Positions 25,859 to 34,547 of a stretch of DNA of 64,000 bases are shown here, piece after piece. The notes beneath the pieces are model-generated. The model did not search any database and was not told where the DNA came from. It saw nothing but the letters and a program-made list of their open reading frames with translations. Position 1 is the first letter of the stretch; each line of letters starts with the position of its first letter. This DNA comes from Oxydemutator sp963693105 (GTDB taxonomy: Bacteria > Pseudomonadota > Gammaproteobacteria > Poriferisulfidales > Oxydemutatoraceae), in the NCBI GenBank assembly GCA_963693105.1, contig OY843752.1, positions 682,001 through 746,000 of the forward strand, given 5' to 3'. The position numbers and the translations under genes are program-made.

Positions 25859-27169
25859 ATGAAGCGTTTTTTCAGACGCGCCGTTTTTGCGGCGTTCATC
25901 CCGGCGTCGCTGGTGTGCGCCGCGCCCGTCGCTTCGGCGGACGCAGGCAAAGTCGCCGTGGTTTCGCTGCTGGGGGATGTTTTTCCTTCGACCAGGCTGG
26001 GTTCAACCGCGATGTCGAAGAAACGCTACCGGACGCGGGTTGCACCGTGGCGTCTCGACGACTATGTGCGTGGCGTCGTCACCGATGTCCTGCGGCGCGA
26101 GGGCCGGTTGCAGCCGGTGAATTTCCGCCCCAACCGCAAGACTTTCATGCAGGTGTACACCGACGAGTTCCGCCTGCTCGACGATAAAAACTACGACCTG
26201 GATAAAATTCGCGGCGCGGTCCGCGCGTTGCGCTCGAAGTACAAGGCGGACACGTTGATCCTGATTCTCGCCGACCGGGTCACCGATCCCATTGAGGAGT
26301 CTTCCACCGAATTCAGCGGCTACGGATTGTACAGGCACGATTTCATTCTGGACCGGAGTTATCTCTACGGGTTTTTCCGGGTTCTCGCCATGGACACCCG
26401 CACCCTCGAAGAGAAGGCGCAGGCTACGGTCGCGGCGCATACCAGAGTGGACCGGAAATTCTGGAGTCCGGGGCTGAACCGACTGCCGCAAGCCGCCCGC
26501 CGCGCGCTGCGCGGCATGACCAGGCGGCTGCTTGCGGCCAACCTGACACAGGCGCTGGCCGACGCCGGCCTGGTCGCGCGCGCGAGCGTGGCGTCGCCTG
26601 CCGGGGAAATCGAAGAGGACGGTATTGAGGTGGAGATGGTCGGCGTTGACATCGTGCCGCCCGGCGGCAACAGCGCCGGCTACCAGGATTCTTACGAGGA
26701 CGGCGACACCCGACGGCACGCCGGCCGGGATGATGACGGACACGCCGGCGGCTACGAGGCCGCGGCCCGGCGGCTTTTTCTGACGCTGAGCATGGAGACG
26801 GCGTTTAACCGCTACGCGCTGGACTATGTGCAAAACCGCGTGCTGGGCAAGAGCGCCAATGTGGATCTTTACCGCGATGTCTGCCGGCAGTGGGTTTCGG
26901 AACACTTTCGCTGGCCGGTGCTGAAAAAGCAGGTGGTTGCAATCTATCGCCGCATGGGCTTTAACGTGCGCGACCTCGCGGAAATCGCCGATTTCGGCGG
27001 CTCGGCCACGGGCGGCAAGGTGTTTGCGGGGGACGGCTTCACTGCCGGCGCCGGGCAGCGTGAAATCTGGCGCCGGGTCGCGTCCGGCAAGCGCCTGAAA
27101 GGGCTGCGGATGGCGGTTGCCGCCCGCAAGCGCCTGATTCTGCGCGAAGCCGAAAATCTCGCAAAATAG
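25859..27169 (+). CDS. Exported protein of unknown function
   Basis: 436 residues from the ATG at 25859, chosen because it starts the signal peptide (MKRFFRRAVFAAFIPASL...ASADA) and sits 7 bases after a -10 box. Three in-frame starts lie up to 21 bases upstream. The mature part opens with KVAVVSLLGDVFPSTRLGST, then a mixed alpha/beta domain, a His/Asp/Gly-rich linker near residue 280, and a helical C-terminal domain (LFLTLSMETAFNRYALDYVQNR). I do not recognise the family. It lies between the ATPase and the NHLP precursor pair, but no functional link can be shown. Confidence 0.65.
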   Translation: MKRFFRRAVFAAFIPASLVCAAPVASADAGKVAVVSLLGDVFPSTRLGSTAMSKKRYRTRVAPWRLDDYVRGVVTDVLRREGRLQPVNFRPNRKTFMQVYTDEFRLLDDKNYDLDKIRGAVRALRSKYKADTLILILADRVTDPIEESSTEFSGYGLYRHDFILDRSYLYGFFRVLAMDTRTLEEKAQATVAAHTRVDRKFWSPGLNRLPQAARRALRGMTRRLLAANLTQALADAGLVARASVASPAGEIEEDGIEVEMVGVDIVPPGGNSAGYQDSYEDGDTRRHAGRDDDGHAGGYEAAARRLFLTLSMETAFNRYALDYVQNRVLGKSANVDLYRDVCRQWVSEHFRWPVLKKQVVAIYRRMGFNVRDLAEIADFGGSATGGKVFAGDGFTAGAGQREIWRRVASGKRLKGLRMAVAARKRLILREAENLAK

Positions 27170-27175
27170 CCGATT

Positions 27176-27222
27176 TGCCAGAAGTTTCTGAACTGGTTGC
27201 CGTCCCGCAAATCTGGTATCTT
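27176..27222 (+). promoter_or_regulatory. Shared precursor promoter in front of the NHLP pair
   Basis: TGCCAGAAGTTTCTGAAC at 27176-27193, 23-base spacer containing CCCGCAAA, then TATCTT at 27217-27222. The same element as before the Nif11-type genes, although the precursor family differs. Confidence 0.68.
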
Positions 27223-27311
27223 GTCGTTGTCAGTCTCGTTTGCAACGAGGCGGCGAGGAGAAAACGAATCACATCTGCATGGCAGATGCTCAACCACAGG
27301 AGGAATGAGAG

Positions 27312-27653
27312 ATGGAAGACCACAATGCAATAGTTGAAAAAGTGAAAGAATTTACGCGGCAGTATCAGTCCGATGCCAAATTCAAGGCACAGGTGGACGC
27401 CGATCCCGCCGCCGCGCTTCGCAGCAAAGGCTGTGGCAACATTTTGCCGAAGGCAGGCTCGGTAAAAGTGCATCACGACGACGCAAAGACCATTCACATC
27501 GTGTTCCCGTCGGTTTCGGTCATCAGCGAGGCGAGTGACGAGGCTCTGGACCAGGTTTCCGGAGGGGATTGCGCCTACACCAGCACCGCCGCCGGTAGAT
27601 CAAACAACTACTATTACCACCCGGGCGGCTGGGGTCGCCCGCGCGATAAATAA
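27312..27653 (+). CDS. NHLP-type RiPP precursor peptide A
   Basis: 113 residues. The leader follows the nitrile-hydratase-like pattern: a helix ending FKAQVDADPAAALRSKG, then VKVHHDDAKTIHIVFPS, ending DQVSGG. The core DCAYTSTAAGRSNNYYYHPGGWGRPRDK has one Cys and is rich in Tyr, Asn and Gly. An AGGAGG site lies upstream of the ATG. A second precursor of the same family follows 23 bases later. NHLP leaders serve several enzyme classes (for example YcaO, LanM, radical SAM), none of which is encoded nearby. Confidence 0.85.
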   Translation: MEDHNAIVEKVKEFTRQYQSDAKFKAQVDADPAAALRSKGCGNILPKAGSVKVHHDDAKTIHIVFPSVSVISEASDEALDQVSGGDCAYTSTAAGRSNNYYYHPGGWGRPRDK

Positions 27654-27676
27654 TAACGACGGAGAGTAGTGATTCA

Positions 27677-28003
27677 ATGGAAAACTATAACGAAAGCATC
27701 GAGAAGATGAAGAATCTTGCACGGCGGTATCATTCCGACCCTGAATTCAGGTCGCGGATGGACGCCAATCCCGCCGCCACGCTTCGCGGCGAGGGTTATG
27801 AACATGCTTTGCCGAAAGAGGCCAGAGTGCGCCTGCATCTCGACGATGCCAGGACCCTGCACATTGTGTTTCCGCCGGGTCCCATTCCGCGCATTGCCGA
27901 GGACGACGAAGGTCTGGGCGGAATTTCCGGCGGTTATTGCTACTGCTCCGACTGCGTCGGTCCTGGCTATCGCAGCAGTTGCGACGCCTGCATGTCTCCG
28001 TGA
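27677..28003 (+). CDS. NHLP-type RiPP precursor peptide B with Cys-rich core
   Basis: 108 residues. Leader: MKNLARRYHSDPEFRSRMDANPAATLRGEG, VRLHLDDARTLHIVFPP, ending GGISGG. The core YCYCSDCVGPGYRSSCDACMSP has five Cys in 22 residues, which would suit thioether, disulfide or metal-binding chemistry. It shares its promoter with precursor A and ends just before the convergent reductase gene. Confidence 0.85.
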   Translation: MENYNESIEKMKNLARRYHSDPEFRSRMDANPAATLRGEGYEHALPKEARVRLHLDDARTLHIVFPPGPIPRIAEDDEGLGGISGGYCYCSDCVGPGYRSSCDACMSP

Positions 28004-28012
28004 CGGGCCGGG

Positions 28013-29398
28013 TCAGACGCCTGCGGCGGCCAGCATTTCTTCAACCCGCGTGAATTTTTCGCGCGGCTTTTGCTTCGGTTCGCCGCGTTTTATTTCCTCG
28101 GCGTCTATCGCCTGCCACTGGGCGTAGTGGAGGCGCCGGACGCCGCGCCCGTCCAGGATTTCGTAGAGTTTCTCCGCGCCCGGCCTTTCTTTCGCGCCTG
28201 CCGCGTTCAGCGACGGCAAATCATTCAGCAGTGACTCGACGGTCTCGACCGCGCACGCGCGGTTGGTGCCGATAATCCCGGAAGGGCCGCGCTTGATCCA
28301 GCCGGTGGTATAGACGCCGCGCACGACCTCGCCGTTGTCGGTGATCCTGCCCGCGTTGTTCGGAAAAACCCCGCGCTTTTCGTCGAAAGGCACGCCCGAA
28401 ATCGCGACGCCGCGGTAGCCGATGCTGCGAAACAGCAGGCCGCACTCCAGTTCAAACGTTTCGCCGGTCGCACGCGCGGCCTGCTTGAAAGGCTCGCCGG
28501 ACAGGCTGTTTTTCTCAAAGACGACACGTTCGAGGCGCGCCGCGCCTTCCAGCCGCAGCGGGCTTTTCAGAAAGGTGAAACGGCATACGCGCGGTTTGCC
28601 GCCGGGATTCGCCGCGGCCATCTGTTGGAAGAGGGCGAGGTTCTTCTTGCCCATGGCGCCGGCCTTGTCGGCGATCTCGCGCTCGCTTTGCGGGCTGAGT
28701 TCGAGTTCCGCGGCGTCCACAAAGGCGTCGCAATTTTCAATGGACAGGAATTCGCGCACTTCTTTTGACGTGAACTTTGCCTGCGCCGGCCCGCGCCGCC
28801 CGACGACGTGAATTTCGCGGATGCGGCTTTCGGCCAGCGCCTCCAGCGCGTGCGCGGCAATGTCGGTGTTTTTCAGTTCATCCACCGACTTGGCCAGGAT
28901 GCGCGCGGCATCGGCGGCGACGTTGCCCTGGCCGATAATGACGGCGGTTTCGTGCGAGAAATCGAATGCGCGGTCGCGGTAGTCGGGGTGGCCGTTATAC
29001 CATCCGACCAGTTCGGTCGCGGTGTGGCTGCCGGGCAGGTCCTCGCCGGCAATGCCGAGTTTTCTGTCGGTCTCCGAGCCGCAGGCGTAAATCACGGCGT
29101 GGTGCGTGCGGTGCAGTTCTTCCGCCGTCACGTCCCGCCCGACGGTCACGTTGCCGACCAGGTTGAACTCGGGGTTTTGCGCGATCTTCTGATAGACGCC
29201 GATGGCCTGCTTTAATTTGGGGTGGTCGGGCGCGACCCCGTTTCGCACCAGCCCGAAAGGCGCGGGCAGGCGCTCGATCATGTCAATTTGCACGGCGCGG
29301 CCGGACTTGACCAGCGCCTCGGCGGCGTAGAAACCGCTCGGGCCGCTGCCGACAATCGCCACCTTCAGCGGGTTTTTTTCGGTTCCGGGTTCAGACAC
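28013..29398 (-). CDS. NADPH-ferredoxin reductase, adrenodoxin-reductase type (FprA-like)
   Basis: 461 residues. FAD motif VAIVGSGPSGFYAAEALVKSG at residues 13-33; NADP-binding motif IIGQGNVAADAARIL near 155; the conserved ATELVGWYNGHPD and WIKRGPSGIIGTNR motifs of the adrenodoxin-reductase family. It transfers electrons between NADPH and a ferredoxin. It is the last gene of the minus-strand C1 operon, directly after the ferredoxin gene, so the two are likely partners. In that setting it could carry electrons from formyl-methanofuran oxidation to NADP+, or the reverse. Confidence 0.9.
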   Translation of the reverse strand: MSEPGTEKNPLKVAIVGSGPSGFYAAEALVKSGRAVQIDMIERLPAPFGLVRNGVAPDHPKLKQAIGVYQKIAQNPEFNLVGNVTVGRDVTAEELHRTHHAVIYACGSETDRKLGIAGEDLPGSHTATELVGWYNGHPDYRDRAFDFSHETAVIIGQGNVAADAARILAKSVDELKNTDIAAHALEALAESRIREIHVVGRRGPAQAKFTSKEVREFLSIENCDAFVDAAELELSPQSEREIADKAGAMGKKNLALFQQMAAANPGGKPRVCRFTFLKSPLRLEGAARLERVVFEKNSLSGEPFKQAARATGETFELECGLLFRSIGYRGVAISGVPFDEKRGVFPNNAGRITDNGEVVRGVYTTGWIKRGPSGIIGTNRACAVETVESLLNDLPSLNAAGAKERPGAEKLYEILDGRGVRRLHYAQWQAIDAEEIKRGEPKQKPREKFTRVEEMLAAAGV

Positions 29399-29407
29399 GG
29401 CGTCGCA

Positions 29408-29713
29408 TCAGAATCCGAGTTTTTTCTTGCGCTCCTCCGCACCCTGCAGCGGATCCATTTTGTCCTCTATCACCGGCAGGCCGGGCGCGCGCTCGGCGTT
29501 GATCTCAATCCACTCTTTCTTCTCGTCCGGCAGGTCGTCTTCTTCGTAGATCGCCTCGACCGGGCACTCCGGAATGCACGCGCTGCAATCAATGCAGACA
29601 TCGGGGTCGATGTAGAGCATGTCGTCGTCGTAATGAAAGCAGGCAACGGGGCAGACCGTCACGCAGTCGGTGAAGCGGCAGCCCTTGCAGTTGTCAGTAA
29701 CGATGGTGGTCAT
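29408..29713 (-). CDS. 7Fe-type ferredoxin (FdxA-like)
   Basis: 101 residues from the ATG at 29713, six bases after GAGGAG; the longer frame adds six residues without a site. Cysteines at 9, 12, 17, 21 and 25 and at 40, 43, 46 and 50 follow the seven-iron ferredoxin pattern, with CIDCSACIPECP for the 4Fe-4S cluster and the other set for a 3Fe-4S cluster. The C-terminal acidic and Lys-rich extension is also usual. It lies between FhcC and the reductase, so it probably links the formylmethanofuran dehydrogenase to NADP. Confidence 0.9.
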   Translation of the reverse strand: MTTIVTDNCKGCRFTDCVTVCPVACFHYDDDMLYIDPDVCIDCSACIPECPVEAIYEEDDLPDEKKEWIEINAERAPGLPVIEDKMDPLQGAEERKKKLGF

Positions 29714-29756
29714 GGTGTTCTCCTCGGTCAAGAAATAGACCGTGGATTGTAGCAGT

Positions 29757-30566
29757 CTAACGATGGAACAACAAAATTTCGCCCTTGTTCAGCTCCAGGC
29801 TGTCGCCGCTCCAGCGCCGGTAGCGCCCGTTGATGTGGCGGTCCTCGACGGCGAACCCCAGGCCGCGCAGGTGCTCAAGGTAGAGTTTCAGGAACAGCGG
29901 GCGATAGGCGCAGGCGTATTCGTATGTCGGCAGCAGCGGCGCCGGATTCATCGAAACAATGCTGCCGCGCTTCATGCTGGCGCCGGAACGGATGCCGAGG
30001 TGGCCCATCACGATGATGGTGCCCGCAATCATGTTGACTCCGGTGAAGTCTCCGGCGTCGCCGCCGACCGCAATCAGGCCGCGCCGCATGGCGCCGCCGG
30101 TCTCGTTTCTGACGTTGCCGTGCACCAGGATTTCGCCGCCGCACAGCCCGGAGGGCTGGCCGCGGTAGGCGCTGCCGACCATGTGCCCGGCGTTGCCGTG
30201 CACGACAATCCGCCCGCCGCTCATTTCCGGCCCGACCCAGTCATGGGCGTCGCCGCGGACGGTGATTTCGCCGCCGCACATGCCCCAGCCGACGTGCATG
30301 CCGACGTTGCCCTCGACGACGAGTTGTCCCTGCGTCATCTGTGCGCCAATCAGTTTGACCAGGGACAAATCGCCGGTCAGCACGGTCTCATCCGCGCCTT
30401 TGCCCGCCGCCTTGAAAAAGTCCCCCAGCACGACCTTGCGGTTTCCGTGCATCGCGTCGAGGCGTTCGGCCTTTGCCGCCGACAACCCGGCCAGGCGGTG
30501 CGGCGTGATGCACTCCGCCTCCAGCGGCACTTCGGGTTGCGTGTGCAGTGTCAGTTCCAATGCCAT
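29757..30566 (-). CDS. fhcC: Formyltransferase/hydrolase complex subunit C (FwdC/FmdC family)
   Basis: 269 residues with the repeated Gly-rich beta-helix pattern of the FwdC/GltB C-terminal fold (for example GDAGDFTGVNMIAGTIIVMGHLG and GNAGHMVGSAYRGQ). In the complex it is structural and lies next to the methanofuran-binding subunits. It starts two bases after fhcD ends. It belongs to the H4MPT-dependent formaldehyde oxidation pathway known from methylotrophic bacteria and to methanogen formylmethanofuran dehydrogenase. Confidence 0.92.
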   Translation of the reverse strand: MALELTLHTQPEVPLEAECITPHRLAGLSAAKAERLDAMHGNRKVVLGDFFKAAGKGADETVLTGDLSLVKLIGAQMTQGQLVVEGNVGMHVGWGMCGGEITVRGDAHDWVGPEMSGGRIVVHGNAGHMVGSAYRGQPSGLCGGEILVHGNVRNETGGAMRRGLIAVGGDAGDFTGVNMIAGTIIVMGHLGIRSGASMKRGSIVSMNPAPLLPTYEYACAYRPLFLKLYLEHLRGLGFAVEDRHINGRYRRWSGDSLELNKGEILLFHR

Positions 30567-30568
30567 GT

Positions 30569-31462
30569 TCAGCCCCCGTCGCCGAGGATGTCCTCGAGAT
30601 CCAGTTTGTAGCGGCCAAGGTTGCCGCCGTAATTCCCCGCCGAAATCAGCAGGGCGCCTTTTTCCGCCGCCGCGATCATGCCCCGGCGCATGGCTTCCCG
30701 GACCGCCGGCTCGTTCAGTCCGTTGATGACGACCTCATAGACCGCGTTGATGTTTTCCGGCAGTTTCGTTTCGGGGCTGACGCCGCGCAGGCTCGGACAA
30801 TAGGCGTCGTTGGTGGAGGCCACCAGCTCCTTGTACTTCGAGCCGATCTTGCTGCCCGACCTGGTGCCTCCCGGAAACGGCAGGAACACATCCTCGACTT
30901 CGCACATCGCGTCGCACGCCGCCAGCGCGGCGCGCAACGTGGCCGCCGCCGAGGCGCCCATGATGAAGAGGTTGCCGCCGCCGACGGTCGCCTGCACGCC
31001 GAACAAATCGTCCACCAGGAATTCGCCGTCGAGTACCGGAATGCGCCACAGGCGCCGCCCGCCGAGCATCTTCGAGATCTGGTAGCCGTCGCCGAAATAG
31101 CGCAGCGCGCCGCCGACGGAGACGGTCTGCGCGGATTCGAGGCCGTTGAAGCAGGCGGTGGTCGGGCAGGTCATCACGCATTGCCCGATGCGCTCCATCA
31201 GGCGCTTCTTGATGTCCTTTTCCCTGATCGTGAACAGCAGCACGCTGACGCCGGGCCTGCCGTCGGGCGTCTGCTCCGCGGGGATTTCTTTCTCGATTGC
31301 GGCCTCGCACGAACAGCCGATGACCGAGGTGGCGAAGCCGGTCATGGACTGCGCCGCGGTGCGCGCCCAGCGCCGGTTGTCGGCGGTGATGATGGCGCGG
31401 CCTCCCCACATTTCGAAAGCCTCGGCGTAGGTCGGGATGATTTCAGTCTTTTTTATCTTCAC
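30569..31462 (-). CDS. fhcD: Formylmethanofuran:H4MPT formyltransferase (FhcD/Ftr)
   Basis: 297 residues from a GTG at 31462, which overlaps the end of fhcA by 20 bases; the longer frame upstream is low-complexity and is not homologous. The start KKTEIIPTYAEAFEMWGGRAIITA and later ASAAATLRAALAACDAM are typical of Ftr. It moves a formyl group between tetrahydromethanopterin and methanofuran. The length equals the family standard. Translation is probably coupled to fhcA. Confidence 0.94.
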   Translation of the reverse strand: MKIKKTEIIPTYAEAFEMWGGRAIITADNRRWARTAAQSMTGFATSVIGCSCEAAIEKEIPAEQTPDGRPGVSVLLFTIREKDIKKRLMERIGQCVMTCPTTACFNGLESAQTVSVGGALRYFGDGYQISKMLGGRRLWRIPVLDGEFLVDDLFGVQATVGGGNLFIMGASAAATLRAALAACDAMCEVEDVFLPFPGGTRSGSKIGSKYKELVASTNDAYCPSLRGVSPETKLPENINAVYEVVINGLNEPAVREAMRRGMIAAAEKGALLISAGNYGGNLGRYKLDLEDILGDGG

Positions 31463-33104
31463 CGGCCTGGCCGTTGCGGGTTGGTATGACCTCGTGCGCG
31501 TGCAGGAAGTCGTCCTGGATTGCATAGTTGTCGAAGCGGATGGTGTAGTAGTCGTCGAAGAACGGCCGCAGTGCGTCCTCGATTGCGTCGTCGTAGCCGG
31601 GCGCGATATGCAGCAGGCGGCCGTCGTGACTGACCTTGAACTCGTGGTTATCGACAACCACCGTGCCGTCCTTGATGACATAGCGCGGCGAGTTGAACAT
31701 TTTCTCCCTGTCCGCGTCCTCGGTGTAGATGGTCACGTCGGCGTCGGCGCCCACTCCGAGGTGCCCCTTGTTGGCCAGCCCGAGCGCGCGCGCCGGCCCG
31801 GCGCGGGTGATGATCGCGATTTCGCGCATCGTGTATTCCCTTTCAATGCTCGCAAGACTGGTCGTCGCCACGGCCTTCTGGTTGAGCCGCTTGATTTCCT
31901 CGCGGCGGAACCCGCTGTCCATCAGCAGCTTGATCAGGCGCGGGTATTGCAGGAAGGAGCCGCCGTTGGGGTGGTCGGTGGAAAGCACGAGGCGCCACGG
32001 ATCCTCCGACAGCAGAAACAACTCGAGGCCAATCGCCCATTGCAGCGCGTGCGTGAAGACGTGCTCCTGGTAGGCGAACGGGATGATGCCGCAGCCGCTT
32101 TCGCACTCGGTGTCGGCGTTGACCCACTTGCCTTTCTTGAAGCCGCGCAGCATCCACGCCAGCGGCGCGTCGGCGGTCATCGTAATCGCCTTGCCGAACA
32201 TGACCTGGCCGACGTCGGCGGTGACGTTCGGATTGGCGTTGATGTAATCAATAATCTGGTGCGCCGCCGATTTCGGGTTCGTCCCCGCCTCGCCGCCGTA
32301 ACTGTGGAACTGGATGTGCGCGATGTGCACGCGCCGCCCTTCCGCCGCTTTCATGGTTTGCAGCGTCGTGTCGAAGTTGCCGCTGTGGCCGAGGTTGTTG
32401 CAGTGAATGTGCGGCGGGTGCGGGAAGCCCAGTTCATCCACCGCCTCGATGAACGAGCGGATGACCTGCAACGGCGTCAGGTCGAAATGATCCACCTTCT
32501 GGTTGATGTCGCTGATGTTCTCGCGCCGTCTTTTCCAGAGTTCGTCGCTGCCCGGGTTGACCAGTTTTACCGTGTAGCCCTTGACCGCGTTCAGCCACCA
32601 CGCAATCGCATCCCTGAAGTCTTTCTTTCTGCCTTCTTTCAGCAGTTGGTAGAGAAACACGTTGTTGCCGAGCAGCACGTAAAAGCCCTTGTCAATGACC
32701 GGGGTGTCGGCCAGTTCCTCCAGCACGTGGCGCGCGAAAATCGGCGGCACCGCCGCTTCCATCGCCGTGGTGTAACCCATCGTCGCGTAGCGGTAGCCGG
32801 TGGTGAACGTCGAGGGCACGACGCCGCCCGTGCCCGAGCGCATGACGTCGGTGCCGGGCTGCACGTCGAGGCGGTGGTCTTCGGGCTGCAACTTGCGCGC
32901 CAGATTGACCTTGGGTCCGGCGATATGACAGTGGATGTCCACGCCGCCGGCCATCACCACCATGCCGTGCGCGTCTATGGTTCTGGCGGAGTCGGAAACC
33001 GATTCGACAATCCGGCCGTCACGAATGGAAATCGTGGCGACTTCGCCGTCCACATCGTTGGCCGGATCGTAAACACGTCCGTTGATGATGCGTAATTCAG
33101 GCAC
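31443..33104 (-). CDS. fhcA: Formyltransferase/hydrolase complex subunit A (amidohydrolase)
   Basis: 553 residues of the amidohydrolase superfamily. The metal-binding HxH is in GGVDIHCHIAG (His58, His60); further His residues occur in HIHCNNLGH and VHIAHIQFHSYGG. FhcA/FwdA hydrolyses formyl-methanofuran to formate and methanofuran (or the reverse) at a binuclear zinc site. It lies between fhcB and fhcD in a minus-strand operon. Full length and clear motifs make the call firm. Confidence 0.95.
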   Translation of the reverse strand: MPELRIINGRVYDPANDVDGEVATISIRDGRIVESVSDSARTIDAHGMVVMAGGVDIHCHIAGPKVNLARKLQPEDHRLDVQPGTDVMRSGTGGVVPSTFTTGYRYATMGYTTAMEAAVPPIFARHVLEELADTPVIDKGFYVLLGNNVFLYQLLKEGRKKDFRDAIAWWLNAVKGYTVKLVNPGSDELWKRRRENISDINQKVDHFDLTPLQVIRSFIEAVDELGFPHPPHIHCNNLGHSGNFDTTLQTMKAAEGRRVHIAHIQFHSYGGEAGTNPKSAAHQIIDYINANPNVTADVGQVMFGKAITMTADAPLAWMLRGFKKGKWVNADTECESGCGIIPFAYQEHVFTHALQWAIGLELFLLSEDPWRLVLSTDHPNGGSFLQYPRLIKLLMDSGFRREEIKRLNQKAVATTSLASIEREYTMREIAIITRAGPARALGLANKGHLGVGADADVTIYTEDADREKMFNSPRYVIKDGTVVVDNHEFKVSHDGRLLHIAPGYDDAIEDALRPFFDDYYTIRFDNYAIQDDFLHAHEVIPTRNGQAGEDKKD

Positions 33105-33171
33105 GGCTTGGGGGAATCCAGGCTTTGTCCGGGCGGCGTGGTTTGGCGGTTTGTTCGGGGGAGTCGCGCGG

Positions 33172-34542
33172 TTACGGCGCCGCCGGCTTTTCGGCGGCGG
33201 CGGCCGGTCGTTGGCGGCGCAGCGCGAGCACTTTGTCGCGGATGGCGGAGAGGATTTCTTCGTCCGTTGGATAAGGCGACTCGAACGCCGGACGCAGCGT
33301 AATCGGCACGTCGTCCATGCGATAGACCGTGCCGCCGGTATTGATGCCGTAGGTGGCGACGGTGAACGCGACCCGCGCGAGCCGGCTGGTCTCGGTCTGC
33401 TTCGTGTCGAGCGAAATCACCGGGATGCGGCGCAGGGTCTCGATGGCCTTTTTCGGAAAATTGGAGGCGGGGTCGGTGGCGATGACCAGCGCCGCGTCGG
33501 CCTCGCCGCGCGCCAGCACGTCCACCGTCGTGAACTCGCCGGGATTGAAACGCGGAAAGCCGCGGTTGAAATTGACGCCGAACGGATAGCCCGTCTGCCA
33601 CGATACGACGTTGTCGGCGCCGGTCACGTTGCCGTGCCCGCGCACCGGCTTGGCGACAAAAGGCGCGAACTGGTTCAGGTCCGCCGCCAGCGCCAGCACC
33701 GCCCCCGAGTTGAAGTGCCGCCCGCGCGTCATCGTCAGCCCCATGCCGAAGAACAGCACGCCGTAACTGCAATTCTTCATGCGCGTGACGAGGTCGTCCA
33801 GAGTCTCCCTCGAAACCCCGGTCAGCTCCTCGACATCGGCGGTGATTTTCTTGCCGTTCACCAGCGCGCGTATGGTCCACAGCAACTCGAAATCCCGGCC
33901 GGGTTTGACCTGGATGAAAATATCCGACACCGGCGCGCTCGGCGTCTTGCGCACGTCCACCAGCACCACGGTGCGGTCTTTTTTGCCGTTGGGAATGTAC
34001 ATGCCTTTGGGCGTGACCGCGTAGCGTGTAAAGTGGCGCGGGTGCGACTCGGCCGGGTTGCCGCCCCAGTAAATCACGAGGTCGGCGCGGTTTTTCACCT
34101 CGCCCAGGGTCGAGGTGGTCTCGCCCACGCCCTGGAACGCGATGCCGGAAGGGCCGTGGCAGACCGAGGTCGTGGTGTCCACGCCGCCCTTCACCAGATC
34201 GCTGATGGCGACGGCGACGCGTTGCGCCTCGCAGGTGGAGTCGCTGAGTCCGTAGGTAATCGGGAAGCGCGCCTCCATCAGGATGCGCGCGGCTTCCTCG
34301 ACCGCTTCTTCGACGCTGGCCTCGCGCCCGTCAATCAGCGCCGCCGGGCGGTCTTCGATGGTGTGCTCGGCGAACCACGCGCGCCCGAGCACGCAGGCGT
34401 TTTTGGCCTTGGTGATTCGCTTTTGCTTCAGGTCAACGGTCAGATCCATGTCGTCGCACACGCAGCCGCAGAAAGTGCAGGTCGCGTTTTTGACGATTTT
34501 GATGTCGCCTTCGTTGTCCTGTCTGGTTTCGGTATCGCTCAT
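33172..34542 (-). CDS. fhcB: Formylmethanofuran dehydrogenase subunit B-like, with Fe-S and active-site Cys motifs
   Basis: 456 residues of the molybdopterin oxidoreductase family. Near the N-terminus is CTFCGCVC (Cys22, 25, 27, 29) with a further Cys at 50 in NACVLGR, arranged as a 4Fe-4S site. VCHGPSG (Cys128) matches the place of the metal-binding Cys/Sec in FwdB. Methylotroph FhcB is described as lacking these cofactors, with only FhcA and FhcD active. Here the motifs and a separate FwdD-like gene immediately upstream suggest a W- or Mo-containing formate/formylmethanofuran dehydrogenase. The symbol fwdB would fit equally well. Confidence 0.9.
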   Translation of the reverse strand: MSDTETRQDNEGDIKIVKNATCTFCGCVCDDMDLTVDLKQKRITKAKNACVLGRAWFAEHTIEDRPAALIDGREASVEEAVEEAARILMEARFPITYGLSDSTCEAQRVAVAISDLVKGGVDTTTSVCHGPSGIAFQGVGETTSTLGEVKNRADLVIYWGGNPAESHPRHFTRYAVTPKGMYIPNGKKDRTVVLVDVRKTPSAPVSDIFIQVKPGRDFELLWTIRALVNGKKITADVEELTGVSRETLDDLVTRMKNCSYGVLFFGMGLTMTRGRHFNSGAVLALAADLNQFAPFVAKPVRGHGNVTGADNVVSWQTGYPFGVNFNRGFPRFNPGEFTTVDVLARGEADAALVIATDPASNFPKKAIETLRRIPVISLDTKQTETSRLARVAFTVATYGINTGGTVYRMDDVPITLRPAFESPYPTDEEILSAIRDKVLALRRQRPAAAAEKPAAP

Positions 34543-34547
34543 AAGAA

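Noticed and set aside
27170..28003. NHLP genes as nitrile hydratase alpha subunits
   Set aside because: Far too short, no metal-binding CxLCSC motif, and a GG processing site followed by a short variable core.
31437..33095. 552-codon plus-strand frame opposite fhcA
   Set aside because: Mirror frame of a well-supported gene, without recognisable motifs or a ribosome-binding site.
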